DNA from: Pectobacterium brasiliense | GTDB lineage: Bacteria > Pseudomonadota > Gammaproteobacteria > Enterobacterales > Enterobacteriaceae | DNA length: 64,000 nt | Direction of reading: 5' to 3' | Assembly (NCBI RefSeq): GCF_016950255.1 | Contig: NZ_JACGFN010000001.1 | Coordinates: 496,001-560,000, forward strand | Shown: piece after piece, positions 37,027 through 46,873 of the stretch | How positions within the stretch are numbered: the stretch's first letter is position 1 | Layout: each line of letters begins with the position of its first letter | Made by a program: the position numbers and the translations under genes | The notes under the pieces: generated by a model | What the model saw: only the letters and a program-made list of their open reading frames with translations | What the model was told of the DNA's origin: nothing | Databases searched by the model: none

Positions 37027-38697
37027 ATGGCGTTGTATCAAGACAGGGGCGTTTATAAAGTGAAAACTCGCAAAACAAAACGATGCTTTGTTACCAGTAT
37101 GATTGCCGCAGCAGTGATGGCGTCATGCGTGAATGTTCAGGCTGCTACTGTACCTGCCGGTGTTGAGCTGGCGAAAGAGCAGGTTCTGGTGAGAAACAAT
37201 GGCGCTGAGGTGTCATCGCTGGATCCGCATAAAATAGAAGGTGTACCGGAATCCAACGTCGCGCGTGATTTATATGAAGGGTTGGTGATTTCCGATCCTG
37301 ATGGACACCCGATTCCTGGCGTCGCTGAACGGTGGGAAAGCAGCGATTTTAAAGTCTGGACATTCCATTTACGCAAAGACGCCAAGTGGTCAAATGGCGA
37401 ACCGGTTACTGCACAAGATTTCGTTTATAGCTGGCAGCGTCTGGCCGATCCGAAAACCGTTTCTCCTTACGCTAGCTATTTACAATATGGTCATCTGCTG
37501 AATATCGATGACATTATCGCCAGCAAAAAATCTCCCGATACGCTGGGCGTAAAAGCCCTCGACGACCATACGCTGGAAGTCACATTAAGCGAACCGATCC
37601 CTTACTTTTATAAATTACTGAATCACTCATCGATGTCCCCGGTCAATAAAGCGGCGGTGGAAAAATTTGGTGATAAATGGACTCAGCCTGAAAACTGGGT
37701 AGGAAATGGTGCTTACCGTCTTAAATCCTGGGTCGTGAATGAGCGGCTTGTGCTGGAGCGTAATACCCAATATTGGGATAACGCCAAGACCGTGATTAAT
37801 CAGGTCACCTATCTGCCGATTGCGTCTGAAGTGACGGATGTTAACCGCTATCGCGCGGGTGAAATTGATGTCACAAATAATAAATTGCCCATCGAGCTAT
37901 TTCAGAAGCTAAAAAAAGAAATCCCACAAGAAGTTAACATTAATCCCTATCTCTGCACCTATTATTACGAAATCAATAATCAGAAACCGCCATTTAACGA
38001 TGTCCGGGTGCGCACCGCTCTGCGCATGGGGCTTGATCAAGACATACTGACCAATAAAGTTAAAAATCAGGGCGATATTCCTGCCTATGGCTATATTCCT
38101 CCGTTTACGGACGGCCTGAAAGCGCATACGCCAGAGTGGGTTACCTGGCCTCAGGCGAAACGTAATGAAGAAGCAAAAAAACTGCTGGCAGAAGCGGGCT
38201 ATACCGCAGAGAAACCGCTGACATTTAATTTGCTCTATAACTCATCAGATTTGCATAAAAAAATGGCGATCGCAGCGGCATCGATCTGGAGACAGAATCT
38301 GGGCGTTGACGCGAAGTTGGAAAACCAGGAATGGAAAACCTATCTCAGCACGCGTCATCAGGGCAATTATGACGTTGCGCGTGCCGGATGGTGTGCGGAC
38401 TATAACGAACCGACATCGTTCCTGAACAGCATGCTGTCAGACAGTAGCAACAACACGGCGCATTATAAGAGCGCGGCGTTCGACAAGCTAATGGCGCAGG
38501 CGGTTCAGGCGAAAACGGACGATGAACGTGCGCAAGTTTATCAGCAAGCAGAATCGCAGTTGGATAAAGACGCGGCCATTGTACCGGTCTATTACTACGC
38601 GAATGCCAGACTGATAAAACCTTATGTCGGTGGCATTACCGGCAAGGATCCGTTGGATAATATACGGGTGAAGGATCTCTATATCATTAAGCATTAA
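37027..38697 (+). CDS. oppA: Oligopeptide ABC transporter periplasmic binding protein, first copy
   Basis: 556 residues from ATG 37027 (GGAG six bases upstream). A GTG at 37060 would give a more usual 28-residue signal peptide (MKTRKTKRC... ending VQA), so the start is not certain; an ATG at 37015 is also open. Mature protein begins ATVPAGVELA. SBP_bac_5 fold, with RNNGAEVSSLDPHKIEGVPE at the start of the mature protein and TYYYEINNQKPPFND in the middle. It binds short peptides and delivers them to OppBC. It is closely related to the next gene. Confidence 0.93.
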   Translation: MALYQDRGVYKVKTRKTKRCFVTSMIAAAVMASCVNVQAATVPAGVELAKEQVLVRNNGAEVSSLDPHKIEGVPESNVARDLYEGLVISDPDGHPIPGVAERWESSDFKVWTFHLRKDAKWSNGEPVTAQDFVYSWQRLADPKTVSPYASYLQYGHLLNIDDIIASKKSPDTLGVKALDDHTLEVTLSEPIPYFYKLLNHSSMSPVNKAAVEKFGDKWTQPENWVGNGAYRLKSWVVNERLVLERNTQYWDNAKTVINQVTYLPIASEVTDVNRYRAGEIDVTNNKLPIELFQKLKKEIPQEVNINPYLCTYYYEINNQKPPFNDVRVRTALRMGLDQDILTNKVKNQGDIPAYGYIPPFTDGLKAHTPEWVTWPQAKRNEEAKKLLAEAGYTAEKPLTFNLLYNSSDLHKKMAIAAASIWRQNLGVDAKLENQEWKTYLSTRHQGNYDVARAGWCADYNEPTSFLNSMLSDSSNNTAHYKSAAFDKLMAQAVQAKTDDERAQVYQQAESQLDKDAAIVPVYYYANARLIKPYVGGITGKDPLDNIRVKDLYIIKH

Positions 38698-38769
38698 TCC
38701 GCAGCTGTTTACGGTTTGATGCAAATGAAGTGAGCAAGCAGTGATTAATTTGGTGTTTAATCTCTGGTT

Positions 38770-38796
38770 ACCCATTCCTGCCATGTGGGAATGGGT
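38770..38796 (+). terminator. Hairpin between the two oppA genes
   Basis: ACCCATTCC / GGAATGGGT perfect 9-bp stem, 9-nt loop, 72 bp after the first oppA. No T run, so more likely an mRNA-stabilising or partial terminator structure. Confidence 0.55.
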
Positions 38797-38888
38797 CGTG
38801 AGTCGAATCGATTAATCGTTTTCTCACCGGGCTCTAATTCAGGAATCGTGCTGGGATAACTAGCACGACAACATTACAGGAGAAAATA

Positions 38889-40526
38889 ATGACACACATC
38901 ACAACTAAAAAAAGAGTAGCTGCCGCTATTATCGCGGCATTAAGTAGCACGATGGCTGTTTCTGCCTTCGCCGCGACCGTTCCCGCAGGCGTTCAGTTAG
39001 CAGAAAAACAGGAATTGGTTCGTAATAACGGTGCTGAAGTTTCCTCCCTTGACCCGCATAAAATCGAAGGCGTACCGGAATCCAACGTGTCGCGCGATCT
39101 GCTGGAAGGGTTGGTTATTTCCGATGTTAACGGTAAAACCAGTCCCGGCGTAGCAGAAAGCTGGGATAATAAAGATTTTAAAGTGTGGACGTTCCACCTG
39201 CGTAAAGATGCCAAATGGTCCAACGGTGAGCCGGTTACCGCACAAGATTTCGTCTATAGCTGGCAACGTCTGGCTGATCCAAAGACAGCATCGCCTTACG
39301 CCAGCTATCTGCAATATGGTCATCTGCTGAATATCGATGACATCATCGCCGGCAAGAAATCTCCGGATACGCTGGGCGTGAAAGCGATCGACGATCATAC
39401 TTTTGAGGTTACGCTTTCTGAAGCGGTGCCTTACTTCTATAAGCTGCCTGTTTACGTAGCCATGTCACCGGTGAATAAAGCGGCAATCGAAAAATTCGGT
39501 GAAAAATGGACGCAGCCGCAAAACTGGGTCGGCAACGGTGCCTACAAGCTGAAAAGCTGGGTCGTAAACGAAAAAATGGTGCTGGAACGTAACCCTCAAT
39601 ATTGGGATAACGCCCACACCGTGATTAATCAGGTGACGTATCTGCCGATTGCGTCTGAAGTAACGGACGTTAACCGCTACCGCAGCGGTGAAATCGACAT
39701 GACGTACAACAACCTGCCCATCGAACTCTTCCAAAAGCTGAAGAAAGAAATCCCGGATGAAGTGAAGGTTAACCCGTACCTGTGCACCTATTATTATGAA
39801 GTGAACAACCAGAAGCCGCCGTTTAACGATGTACGCGTTCGTACCGCGCTGCGTCTGGGTCTGAGCCAGGATATTCTGACCAACAAGGTGAAAAATCAGG
39901 GCGATATTCCTGCCTATGGTTTTGTTCCACCGTATATCGATGGCCTGAAAGCGTCAGTTCCAGAGTGGTTCACCTGGCCACAGGCGAAACGTAATGAAGA
40001 AGCGAAAAAGCTGCTGGCAGAAGCGGGCTATACCGCAGACAAACCGCTGACGCTGAGCCTGCTGTACAACACCTCCGATCTGCACAAGAAAATGGCGATC
40101 GCAGCGGCTTCTATCTGGAAACAGAATATCGGTGTGGACGTTAAGCTGGAAAATCAGGAATGGAAAACCTTCCTCAGCACGCGTCATCAGGGAACCTATG
40201 ATGTTGCCCGCGCCGGATGGTGTGCAGACTATAACGAACCTTCAACCTTCCTGAACAGCATGCTGTCAGACAGCAGCAGTAACACCTCGCACTATAAGAG
40301 CAAAGAGTTTGATGCACTGGTGGCGAAATCCTTGCAGGTGAAAACCGATGAGGAGCGCGCTGCGATTTACCAGCAGGCGGAATCGCAGCTGGATAAAGAC
40401 GCTGTCACCATACCGGTCTATTACTATGCGAATACCCGACTGGTGAAACCTTATGTTGGTGGATTAACCGGTAAAGATCCGCAGGATAATGTTTACGTGA
40501 AAGATCTTTATATCATCAAGCACTAA
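38889..40526 (+). CDS. oppA: Oligopeptide ABC transporter periplasmic binding protein, second copy
   Basis: 545 residues (E. coli OppA 543). ACAGGAG sits before the ATG. Signal peptide of about 29 residues ending AFA, then ATVPAGVQLAEKQ. Closely similar to the upstream copy over the whole mature length, with a more optimised codon choice, so this is probably the main, highly expressed copy. Delivers peptides of two to five residues to OppBCDF. A hairpin after it lowers read-through into oppB. Confidence 0.97.
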   Translation: MTHITTKKRVAAAIIAALSSTMAVSAFAATVPAGVQLAEKQELVRNNGAEVSSLDPHKIEGVPESNVSRDLLEGLVISDVNGKTSPGVAESWDNKDFKVWTFHLRKDAKWSNGEPVTAQDFVYSWQRLADPKTASPYASYLQYGHLLNIDDIIAGKKSPDTLGVKAIDDHTFEVTLSEAVPYFYKLPVYVAMSPVNKAAIEKFGEKWTQPQNWVGNGAYKLKSWVVNEKMVLERNPQYWDNAHTVINQVTYLPIASEVTDVNRYRSGEIDMTYNNLPIELFQKLKKEIPDEVKVNPYLCTYYYEVNNQKPPFNDVRVRTALRLGLSQDILTNKVKNQGDIPAYGFVPPYIDGLKASVPEWFTWPQAKRNEEAKKLLAEAGYTADKPLTLSLLYNTSDLHKKMAIAAASIWKQNIGVDVKLENQEWKTFLSTRHQGTYDVARAGWCADYNEPSTFLNSMLSDSSSNTSHYKSKEFDALVAKSLQVKTDEERAAIYQQAESQLDKDAVTIPVYYYANTRLVKPYVGGLTGKDPQDNVYVKDLYIIKH

Positions 40527-40531
40527 TAATA

Positions 40532-40568
40532 ATGGCTGGCACACGCTGTTGTGCTGCCAGCCTTTTAT
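40532..40568 (+). terminator. Attenuating hairpin between oppA2 and oppB
   Basis: GGCTGGCACAC pairs with GTGCTGCCAGCC (one bulged C), followed by TTTTAT. oppB starts 12 bp further on. Such partial terminators let the binding protein be made in excess over the membrane parts. Confidence 0.8.
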
Positions 40569-40579
40569 AGGTACGAGCA

Positions 40580-41500
40580 ATGTTAAAATTTATTCTTCGC
40601 CGCTGTTTAGAGGCGATTCCGACACTATTTATCCTGATCACCATCTCGTTTTTCATGATGCGATTGGCACCCGGCAGCCCTTTTACCGGTGAACGTAATT
40701 TACCGCCGGAAGTAATGGCGAATATTGAAGCCAAATACCATCTGAACGACCCCATTATGACGCAGTACGGCAACTACTTGCTGCAATTGGTGCAGGGTGA
40801 TTTCGGTCCTTCATTTAAATACAAAGACTATTCCGTGAACGATCTGGTCGCGACGTCTTTCCCTGTTTCTGCAAAACTGGGGGCTGCGGCATTCGTTCTG
40901 GCCGTTGTTTTTGGCGTGAGTGCCGGCGTGATCGCCGCGCTGAATCAGAATACGAAATGGGACTATACCGTGATGGGCTTTGCCATGACGGGGGTGGTGA
41001 TACCCAGCTTTGTCGTCGCGCCGTTGCTGGTGCTGATTTTCGCCATTACGCTGCGGTGGCTGCCCGGCGGTGGGTGGAACGGCGGGGCACCCAAATACAT
41101 GATTTTACCGATGGTGGCACTGTCTTTGTCTTATATCGCCAGCATCGCGCGTATTACCCGAGGATCGATGATCGAAGTTTTACACTCTAACTTTATTCGC
41201 ACCGCGCGCGCCAAAGGGCTGCCGATGCGTCGCATCGTCCTGCGCCATGCGTTAAAGCCTGCGCTGCTGCCTGTTCTCTCTTATATGGGGCCGGCGTTTG
41301 TGGGGATTATTACCGGTTCGATGGTCATTGAAACCATTTTTGGTTTACCGGGTATTGGGCAACTGTTCGTAAACGGTGCACTGAACCGCGACTACTCACT
41401 AGTACTGAGCCTGACGATTCTGGTCGGCGGCTTAACCATTTTATTTAATGCGATCATTGACGTGCTCTACGCTGTTATCGATCCGAAAATTCGCTATTAA
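40580..41500 (+). CDS. oppB: Oligopeptide ABC transporter permease OppB
   Basis: 306 residues, six membrane helices; starts MLKFILRRCLEAIPTLFILI. The cytoplasmic EAA loop for ATPase contact is seen at RTARAKGLPMRRIVLRHALK. Forms the pore with OppC. Confidence 0.97.
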   Translation: MLKFILRRCLEAIPTLFILITISFFMMRLAPGSPFTGERNLPPEVMANIEAKYHLNDPIMTQYGNYLLQLVQGDFGPSFKYKDYSVNDLVATSFPVSAKLGAAAFVLAVVFGVSAGVIAALNQNTKWDYTVMGFAMTGVVIPSFVVAPLLVLIFAITLRWLPGGGWNGGAPKYMILPMVALSLSYIASIARITRGSMIEVLHSNFIRTARAKGLPMRRIVLRHALKPALLPVLSYMGPAFVGIITGSMVIETIFGLPGIGQLFVNGALNRDYSLVLSLTILVGGLTILFNAIIDVLYAVIDPKIRY

Positions 41501-41511
41501 TTGGGGGCGTT

Positions 41512-42420
41512 ATGTTTTGGAATCGAAAAAACGTTGAAGCGTTAGAGAACTTCACCGAGCAGGCCGAGATTGAAGGGCGCAGTTTGTGGCAGGATGCGCG
41601 TCTGCGCTTTATCCACAACCGTGCGGCGCTGGCCAGTCTGCTTGTTTTGGCCGTGATTACCCTGTTCGTAATCTTCGCCCCGATGTTGTCTGCATTTGAC
41701 TACGCGGATACGGACTGGGGAATGATGTCAGCGGCACCGGATATGACGTCTGGACACTATTTTGGTACGGATTCCTCCGGTCGTGATCTGCTGGTCCGTG
41801 TTGCCATCGGGGGCCGCGTCTCGCTGATGGTTGGCGTCGCGGCGGCGCTGGTTGCGGTGATCGTCGGAACGCTGTACGGCGCGATGTCCGGTTATCTGGG
41901 CGGGAAAGTGGATTCGGTAATGATGCGTCTGCTGGAAATCCTCAACTCATTCCCGTTCATGTTCTTCGTTATTCTGCTGGTGACGTTCTTCGGGCAGAAC
42001 ATGCTGCTGATCTTCGTGGCTATCGGCATGGTGTCCTGGCTGGATATGGCGCGTATCGTGCGCGGCCAGACGCTGAGCCTGAAACGTAAAGAGTTCATCG
42101 AAGCGGCGATGGTTTCCGGTGTGTCCACGCGCGGTATCGTATTACGCCACGTTGTGCCTAACGTGCTGGGTGTGGTGGTCGTTTACGCCTCTCTGCTGGT
42201 GCCAAGTATGATCCTGTTCGAATCCTTCCTGAGCTTCCTGGGTCTGGGAACGCAGGAACCGTTAAGCAGCTGGGGCGCCTTGCTGAATGATGGTGCGAAC
42301 TCAATGGAAGTGTCGCCGTGGTTACTGTTCTATCCGGCGGCGTTTCTGGTTGTCACGCTGTTTTGTTTTAACTTTATCGGCGATGGCCTGCGTGATGCCC
42401 TCGACCCGAAAGATCGCTGA
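41512..42420 (+). CDS. oppC: Oligopeptide ABC transporter permease OppC
   Basis: 302 residues with six membrane helices and an N-terminal cytoplasmic stretch. The EAA loop reads EAAMVSGVSTRGIVLRHVVP. GGGGGC precedes the ATG, 11 bp after oppB. Partner of OppB in the inner membrane. Confidence 0.97.
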   Translation: MFWNRKNVEALENFTEQAEIEGRSLWQDARLRFIHNRAALASLLVLAVITLFVIFAPMLSAFDYADTDWGMMSAAPDMTSGHYFGTDSSGRDLLVRVAIGGRVSLMVGVAAALVAVIVGTLYGAMSGYLGGKVDSVMMRLLEILNSFPFMFFVILLVTFFGQNMLLIFVAIGMVSWLDMARIVRGQTLSLKRKEFIEAAMVSGVSTRGIVLRHVVPNVLGVVVVYASLLVPSMILFESFLSFLGLGTQEPLSSWGALLNDGANSMEVSPWLLFYPAAFLVVTLFCFNFIGDGLRDALDPKDR

Positions 42421-42431
42421 GGAATATCGAC

Positions 42432-43427
42432 ATGAGCAAGATTGAGTTAACTGGCGCGCACGACGCGCTGCTACATGTTCAGGATCTCCGGGTAACGTTC
42501 AACACGCAGGATGGCGACGTGACGGCGGTTAACGACCTGAACTTCACGCTTAACGCGGGTGAAACACTGGGGATTGTTGGTGAATCCGGTTCCGGTAAAT
42601 CACAAACTGCGTTTGCGTTGATGGGGCTGCTGGCTCGCAATGGGCGTATCGGCGGCTCGGCACGTTTTCGTGGCAAAGAAATTCTCAATTTGCCTGAAAG
42701 CCAGCTGAATAAGCTGCGTGCTGAAGAAATCAGTATGATCTTCCAGGACCCGATGACGTCGCTGAACCCTTACATGCGCGTCGGCGAACAACTGATGGAA
42801 GTGCTGATGTTGCACAAACGCCTGAGCAAAAGCGAAGCGTTTGAAGAATCCGTCAAAATGCTGGATGCGGTCAAAATGCCGGAAGCGCGCAAGCGTATGA
42901 AGATGTATCCGCATGAGTTTTCCGGCGGGATGCGTCAGCGTGTGATGATAGCAATGGCGCTGCTGTGCCGTCCGAAGCTGCTGATTGCCGATGAACCGAC
43001 AACGGCACTGGATGTGACGGTTCAGGCGCAGATTATGACGTTGCTGAACGAGCTGAAGCGCGAGTTTAATACCGCCATCATCATGATTACCCATGATCTG
43101 GGGGTTGTTGCCGGTATTTGTGACAAAGTGCTGGTGATGTACGCCGGGCGTACGATGGAATACGGCGTTGCACGCGATGTCTTTTATCATCCGAGCCATC
43201 CGTATTCCGTCGGTCTACTCAATGCCGTGCCGCGTCTGGATGCGGAAGATGACGTGCTGGCGACCATTCCGGGTAATCCGCCTAACTTACTACGTTTGCC
43301 GAAAGGATGTCCGTTCCAACCACGCTGCCCATATGCGATGGATGTTTGCCATAGCGCACCGGCGCTGGAATCTTTTGGTGATGGCCGCTTGCGCGCCTGC
43401 TTTAGAGCGATTGAGGAGGTGGTATGA
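42432..43427 (+). CDS. oppD: Oligopeptide ABC transporter ATPase OppD
   Basis: 331 residues. Walker A GESGSGKSQ, signature FSGGMRQRVMIAMAL, Walker B LLIADEPTTALD and switch His in ITHDLG. The C-terminus carries the oligopeptide-transporter cysteine domain (CPFQPRCPYAMDVC), which in this family binds an iron-sulfur cluster. Overlaps oppF by four bases. Confidence 0.97.
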   Translation: MSKIELTGAHDALLHVQDLRVTFNTQDGDVTAVNDLNFTLNAGETLGIVGESGSGKSQTAFALMGLLARNGRIGGSARFRGKEILNLPESQLNKLRAEEISMIFQDPMTSLNPYMRVGEQLMEVLMLHKRLSKSEAFEESVKMLDAVKMPEARKRMKMYPHEFSGGMRQRVMIAMALLCRPKLLIADEPTTALDVTVQAQIMTLLNELKREFNTAIIMITHDLGVVAGICDKVLVMYAGRTMEYGVARDVFYHPSHPYSVGLLNAVPRLDAEDDVLATIPGNPPNLLRLPKGCPFQPRCPYAMDVCHSAPALESFGDGRLRACFRAIEEVV

Positions 43428-44458
43428 ACAACGCGGACGAGAAGAAGGTGTTGTTAGAAGTGGACGATCTGAAAGTCCATTTTGATGTCAGAGATGATAA
43501 GCAGTGGTTCTGGCAGCCACCGAAAAAATTGAAAGCGGTCGATGGTGTGACGCTGCGTTTATATGAAGGCGAAACGCTGGGCGTGGTGGGGGAATCCGGC
43601 TGCGGCAAGTCTACGCTGGCGCGTGCCATTATCGGGCTGGTAAAAGCGACGGACGGACGCGTCACCTGGCTGGGAAAAGATCTGCTGGGTATGAGCGCCG
43701 ATGAATGGCGCGCCGCGCGGAGTGACATTCAGATGATATTCCAGGATCCACTGGCGTCGCTGAACCCGCGTATGACCATCGGCGAGATTATTGCCGAGCC
43801 GTTAAAGGTTTATCATCCAGAGCTGGATCGACAGACGGTGAAAGATCGTGTGAAAGCGATGATGCTGAAAGTTGGGCTGCTGCCGAACCTGATCAACCGC
43901 TATCCGCATGAGTTCTCTGGCGGGCAGTGTCAGCGTATCGGCATCGCGCGTGCGCTGATTCTGGAACCGAAGCTGATTATCTGTGACGAACCGGTTTCCG
44001 CGCTGGATGTGTCGATTCAGGCACAGGTGGTTAACCTGCTGCGTCAGTTACAGCGTGAAATGCGCCTGTCGCTGATTTTTATCGCCCATGACCTATCGGT
44101 CGTGAAGCACATTTCCGATCGCGTGTTGGTGATGTATCTGGGTCATGCGGTAGAGCTGGGAACCTACGATCAGGTCTATCAAAACCCGCAGCACCCGTAT
44201 ACGCGCGCGCTGATGTCTGCTGTGCCGATTCCCGATCCCGATCAGGAACGGAACAAGAAGATACAGTTGCTGGAAGGGGATTTGCCTTCACCGATCAATC
44301 CCCCATCGGGCTGTGTGTTCTGCACGCGCTGTCCGATTGTCGGTCCTGAGTGTTCGAAAACCCGGCCATTGCTGGAAGGGAGCTTTACGCACGCGGTTTC
44401 GTGTTTGAAGGTCGATCCGCAGGCGCTGTTACCGGTGGCAGAAGCTGAATCACAGTAA
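43424..44458 (+). CDS. oppF: Oligopeptide ABC transporter ATPase OppF
   Basis: 344 residues, about ten longer than E. coli OppF, mostly at the C-terminus. Walker A GESGCGKST, signature FSGGQCQRIGIARAL, Walker B LIICDEPVSALD, switch His in IAHDLS. Cysteine-rich C-terminal segment CVFCTRCPIVGPEC. It pairs with OppD to power transport. ATGA overlap with oppD; a terminator follows. Confidence 0.97.
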   Translation: MNNADEKKVLLEVDDLKVHFDVRDDKQWFWQPPKKLKAVDGVTLRLYEGETLGVVGESGCGKSTLARAIIGLVKATDGRVTWLGKDLLGMSADEWRAARSDIQMIFQDPLASLNPRMTIGEIIAEPLKVYHPELDRQTVKDRVKAMMLKVGLLPNLINRYPHEFSGGQCQRIGIARALILEPKLIICDEPVSALDVSIQAQVVNLLRQLQREMRLSLIFIAHDLSVVKHISDRVLVMYLGHAVELGTYDQVYQNPQHPYTRALMSAVPIPDPDQERNKKIQLLEGDLPSPINPPSGCVFCTRCPIVGPECSKTRPLLEGSFTHAVSCLKVDPQALLPVAEAESQ

Positions 44459-44483
44459 TCCGTTTTATCGGCTACTGATGTAA

Positions 44484-44515
44484 AAAAGGCGTCTCCTGCG
44501 GGAGACGCCTTACGT
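44484..44515. terminator. Terminator of the opp operon
   Basis: AAGGCGTCTCC / GGAGACGCCTT, 11-bp perfect stem with a 4-nt loop, flanked by an A run on the left. The A run gives a T run on the minus strand, so it also ends yciU transcription. Confidence 0.85.
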
Positions 44516-44529
44516 TTAAGCAAGAGAAA

Positions 44530-44853
44530 TTATTCTTTCCACAAAATGTGGCAAAGTTTGTGGTCTTTTTCCCGGCAAATCAGCACGCGGGCAAAAATAT
44601 CCGTGATCTCTTCACCATCTTCTTCGGCCAGCCCAATGACGACTTCGGCAAAAAAGTCAGGATTCAGGTCGAAATCAACATGCTCTGCCCAGTCTTCAGC
44701 AGGGTCGAATAACTCTGCGCCGCCGCGCTCTTCGAATTGCAGGTTGAACAGCAGAATATCTGCCGGATCGAGGTTATCAGCCGCGAGTTCCAAAAAGATG
44801 TCGTAGGCCTGTTCCAGTGCTTCGTCTTCGGTCAGGCGATTATTCAAATCCAT
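44530..44853 (-). CDS. yciU: YciU, DUF440 acidic dsDNA-mimic protein
   Basis: 107 residues from ATG 44853 (AGGA eight bases upstream); the frame open to 44877 is rejected. The sequence [20 protein letters not shown] and [14 protein letters not shown] is typical of DUF440 (E. coli YciU, H. influenzae HI1450). Very acidic; HI1450 has been proposed to mimic double-stranded DNA. It follows cls on the same strand (55 bp). Confidence 0.94.
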   Translation of the reverse strand: MDLNNRLTEDEALEQAYDIFLELAADNLDPADILLFNLQFEERGGAELFDPAEDWAEHVDFDLNPDFFAEVVIGLAEEDGEEITDIFARVLICREKDHKLCHILWKE

Positions 44854-44908
44854 AACGTAATTCCTGTTAATTCCCAATAGCCTTATTAGAACACGGGAAA
44901 ACGCGTAT

Positions 44909-46369
44909 TTATAGCAGGGGGCTGAAAAAGTAGAACAGCCGCTCGACGATGCGTTGCCAGTAAGGGCGGTTTTGCCACTGCGTCGCGTTTAACAGACGTG
45001 AACGGGCGATATAGTCTTCCTGTACGCAGGCTAAATCGCTGCCGAATCCGGCATCGTCAATCACCAGCGTAATTTCAAAATTCAGCCACAGACTACGCAT
45101 ATCCAGATTCACCGTACCAACCAGACTGAGCTGCCCATCAACCAGTACGCTTTTAGTGTGCAGCAGTCCGTCTTTGAACTGATAAATTTTTACGCCAGCG
45201 GCCAGCAGTTCCGTGAAGAACGCGCGACTGGCCCAGCCGACCAGCACGGAGTCATTCTTGTGCGGAACAATAATGCTGACATCGACTCCACGCTGAGCGG
45301 CGGTACAGATGGCATGCAGCAAATCGTCGCTGGGTACGAAATAGGGGGTTGTCATGATCAATTGCTTACGTGCCGAATAGACGGACGTCAGCAGCGCCTG
45401 ATGAATCATTTCTTCCGGGTAACCGGGGCCGGAGGCAATAACCTGAATGGTATGGCCGCTCTCCTGTTCGAACGGCATAACGTTAACATCCGGCGGCGGC
45501 GGAAGCAGGCGCTTGCCCGTCTCCATTTCCCAGTCGCAGCAGTAAATAATCCCCAGCGTGGTCGCCACCGGGCCTTCAATACGCGCCATCAGGTCGATCC
45601 ATTGCCCAACACCGGCATCTTGTTTGAATAAACGGGGATCGACCATATTCATGCTGCCGGTATAAGCGATACGGTTGTCGATCAGGATGATTTTACGGTG
45701 CTGTCGCAAATCCATGCGGCGAAGGAAAGCACGGAACAGATTCACTTTCAGGGCTTCGACCACTTCGATCCCGGCGGTGCGCATCAATTCGGGGTGATGC
45801 TGGCGGAAAAATTGTACGCTGCCGGCAGAGTCCAGCAGAATGCGGCAGTGTACCCCGCGTCGTGCCGCGGCGATAAGGGAAGAGGAGACTTGCTCAACCA
45901 GGCCGCCGGGTTGCCAGATGTAGAACACCATTTCGATGTTGCTGCGTGCGAGTTCAATATCACGCAATAGCGCTTTAATGGTGTCATCAAACGTGGTCAT
46001 CAACTGCAACTGATTGCCTTTAACGCCGCCAACACCTTGCCGTCTTTCACACAGCTGAAATAACGCGCTGGCGACTTCACTATTTTCCGTCGCGAAAATA
46101 CGGCGATATTCTTTTAATTCGCGTAGCCATTTTGCCGTTGATGGCCACATTTTGCTGGCACGTTCGGCTCGACGTTTGCCGAGATGGAGCTCGCCAAACG
46201 AAAGATAAGCGACAATACCGACAAGTGGCAGAATATAAATTACCAATAGCCAAGCCATCGCAGAAGGCACAGCCCGACGTTTCATCAGAATACGCAGGGT
46301 CACACCTGCAATCAGCAACCAGTAGCTAAAAACCAGTAACCAACTTATTACGGTATAAAATGTCGACAT
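44909..46369 (-). CDS. clsA: Cardiolipin synthase A
   Basis: 486 residues as in E. coli. Two N-terminal membrane helices, then two phospholipase-D-type HKD motifs: [18 protein letters not shown] and [18 protein letters not shown]. It joins two phosphatidylglycerol molecules into cardiolipin and glycerol in the inner membrane. Followed by yciU, as in E. coli. Confidence 0.97.
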   Translation of the reverse strand: MSTFYTVISWLLVFSYWLLIAGVTLRILMKRRAVPSAMAWLLVIYILPLVGIVAYLSFGELHLGKRRAERASKMWPSTAKWLRELKEYRRIFATENSEVASALFQLCERRQGVGGVKGNQLQLMTTFDDTIKALLRDIELARSNIEMVFYIWQPGGLVEQVSSSLIAAARRGVHCRILLDSAGSVQFFRQHHPELMRTAGIEVVEALKVNLFRAFLRRMDLRQHRKIILIDNRIAYTGSMNMVDPRLFKQDAGVGQWIDLMARIEGPVATTLGIIYCCDWEMETGKRLLPPPPDVNVMPFEQESGHTIQVIASGPGYPEEMIHQALLTSVYSARKQLIMTTPYFVPSDDLLHAICTAAQRGVDVSIIVPHKNDSVLVGWASRAFFTELLAAGVKIYQFKDGLLHTKSVLVDGQLSLVGTVNLDMRSLWLNFEITLVIDDAGFGSDLACVQEDYIARSRLLNATQWQNRPYWQRIVERLFYFFSPLL

Positions 46370-46455
46370 AAAAGCAGCATAGTTCCCTTCTGCAAAGAAT
46401 TAACAAAGTGTACTCATAGATTTATGAAAGGGGAAATGCCTTTCCTCTGAATATC

Positions 46456-46499
46456 CCCGTCATACTTCAAGTTGCCTGTGCGACTCGAATTATTTAGGG
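46456..46499. repeat. MITE-like palindromic repeat, copy 3 (about 44 bp, ends only)
   Basis: CCCGTCATACTTCAAGTTGC joined by a short TGTGCG to ACTCGAATTATTTAGGG. The two ends match those of copy 1, with almost all of the inner part missing. It looks like an internal-deletion derivative, or a minimal unit, between cls and yciY. Confidence 0.85.
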
Positions 46500-46548
46500 A
46501 ATAAAAGTGATGAGTAAGAAGATAATAGTTGAGAAAGGGATTCACTGA

Positions 46549-46576
46549 TTGTCGCCGCGTATTAGGGGGGTATAAT
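46549..46576 (+). promoter_or_regulatory. Probable promoter of yciY
   Basis: TTGTCG (-35) and a perfect TATAAT (-10, 46571-46576) with a 16-bp spacer; predicted start about 27 bp upstream of the yciY ATG. Confidence 0.65.
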
Positions 46577-46609
46577 GCCCAGCGCGAGTGTATTAACAAG
46601 AGTCGCATA

Positions 46610-46786
46610 ATGAAACGCAGTCGGAATGAAGTGGGTCGCTGGCGGATGTTACGTCAGGTCCAGCGCAGAAGAAGTCGCTGGTTGGAGGCTCAATCACGTA
46701 CGTATCGTCATATTCGCTCTGCCCGTTATCTGCAACAAAAGCAGCAACGACGCGCATTGCTCTATGCGGTAACCTACGACTGGTAA
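46610..46786 (+). CDS. yciY: YciY small basic protein
   Basis: 58 residues, extremely Arg/Lys rich; E. coli YciY is 57 with the same start MKRSRNEVGRWRMLRQ. ATG 46610 is chosen by this match; a longer frame from 46529 includes the promoter and is rejected. No clear ribosome site. Function unknown; charge suggests nucleic-acid contact. Confidence 0.88.
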   Translation: MKRSRNEVGRWRMLRQVQRRRSRWLEAQSRTYRHIRSARYLQQKQQRRALLYAVTYDW

Positions 46787-46796
46787 GCCAGTGAGG

Positions 46797-46832
46797 AAAA
46801 TAGCGACCCGATGTCTGGTCGCTATTTTTTTA
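46797..46832 (+). terminator. Terminator of yciY
   Basis: AAAATAGCGACC / GGTCGCTATTTT with an 8-nt loop, then further T. Symmetric shape also allows use by the chemoreceptor gene on the other strand. Confidence 0.88.
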
Positions 46833-46873
46833 TCACACGGTTTACTACTCGCGGGGTTTATTTCCTCATCGGC

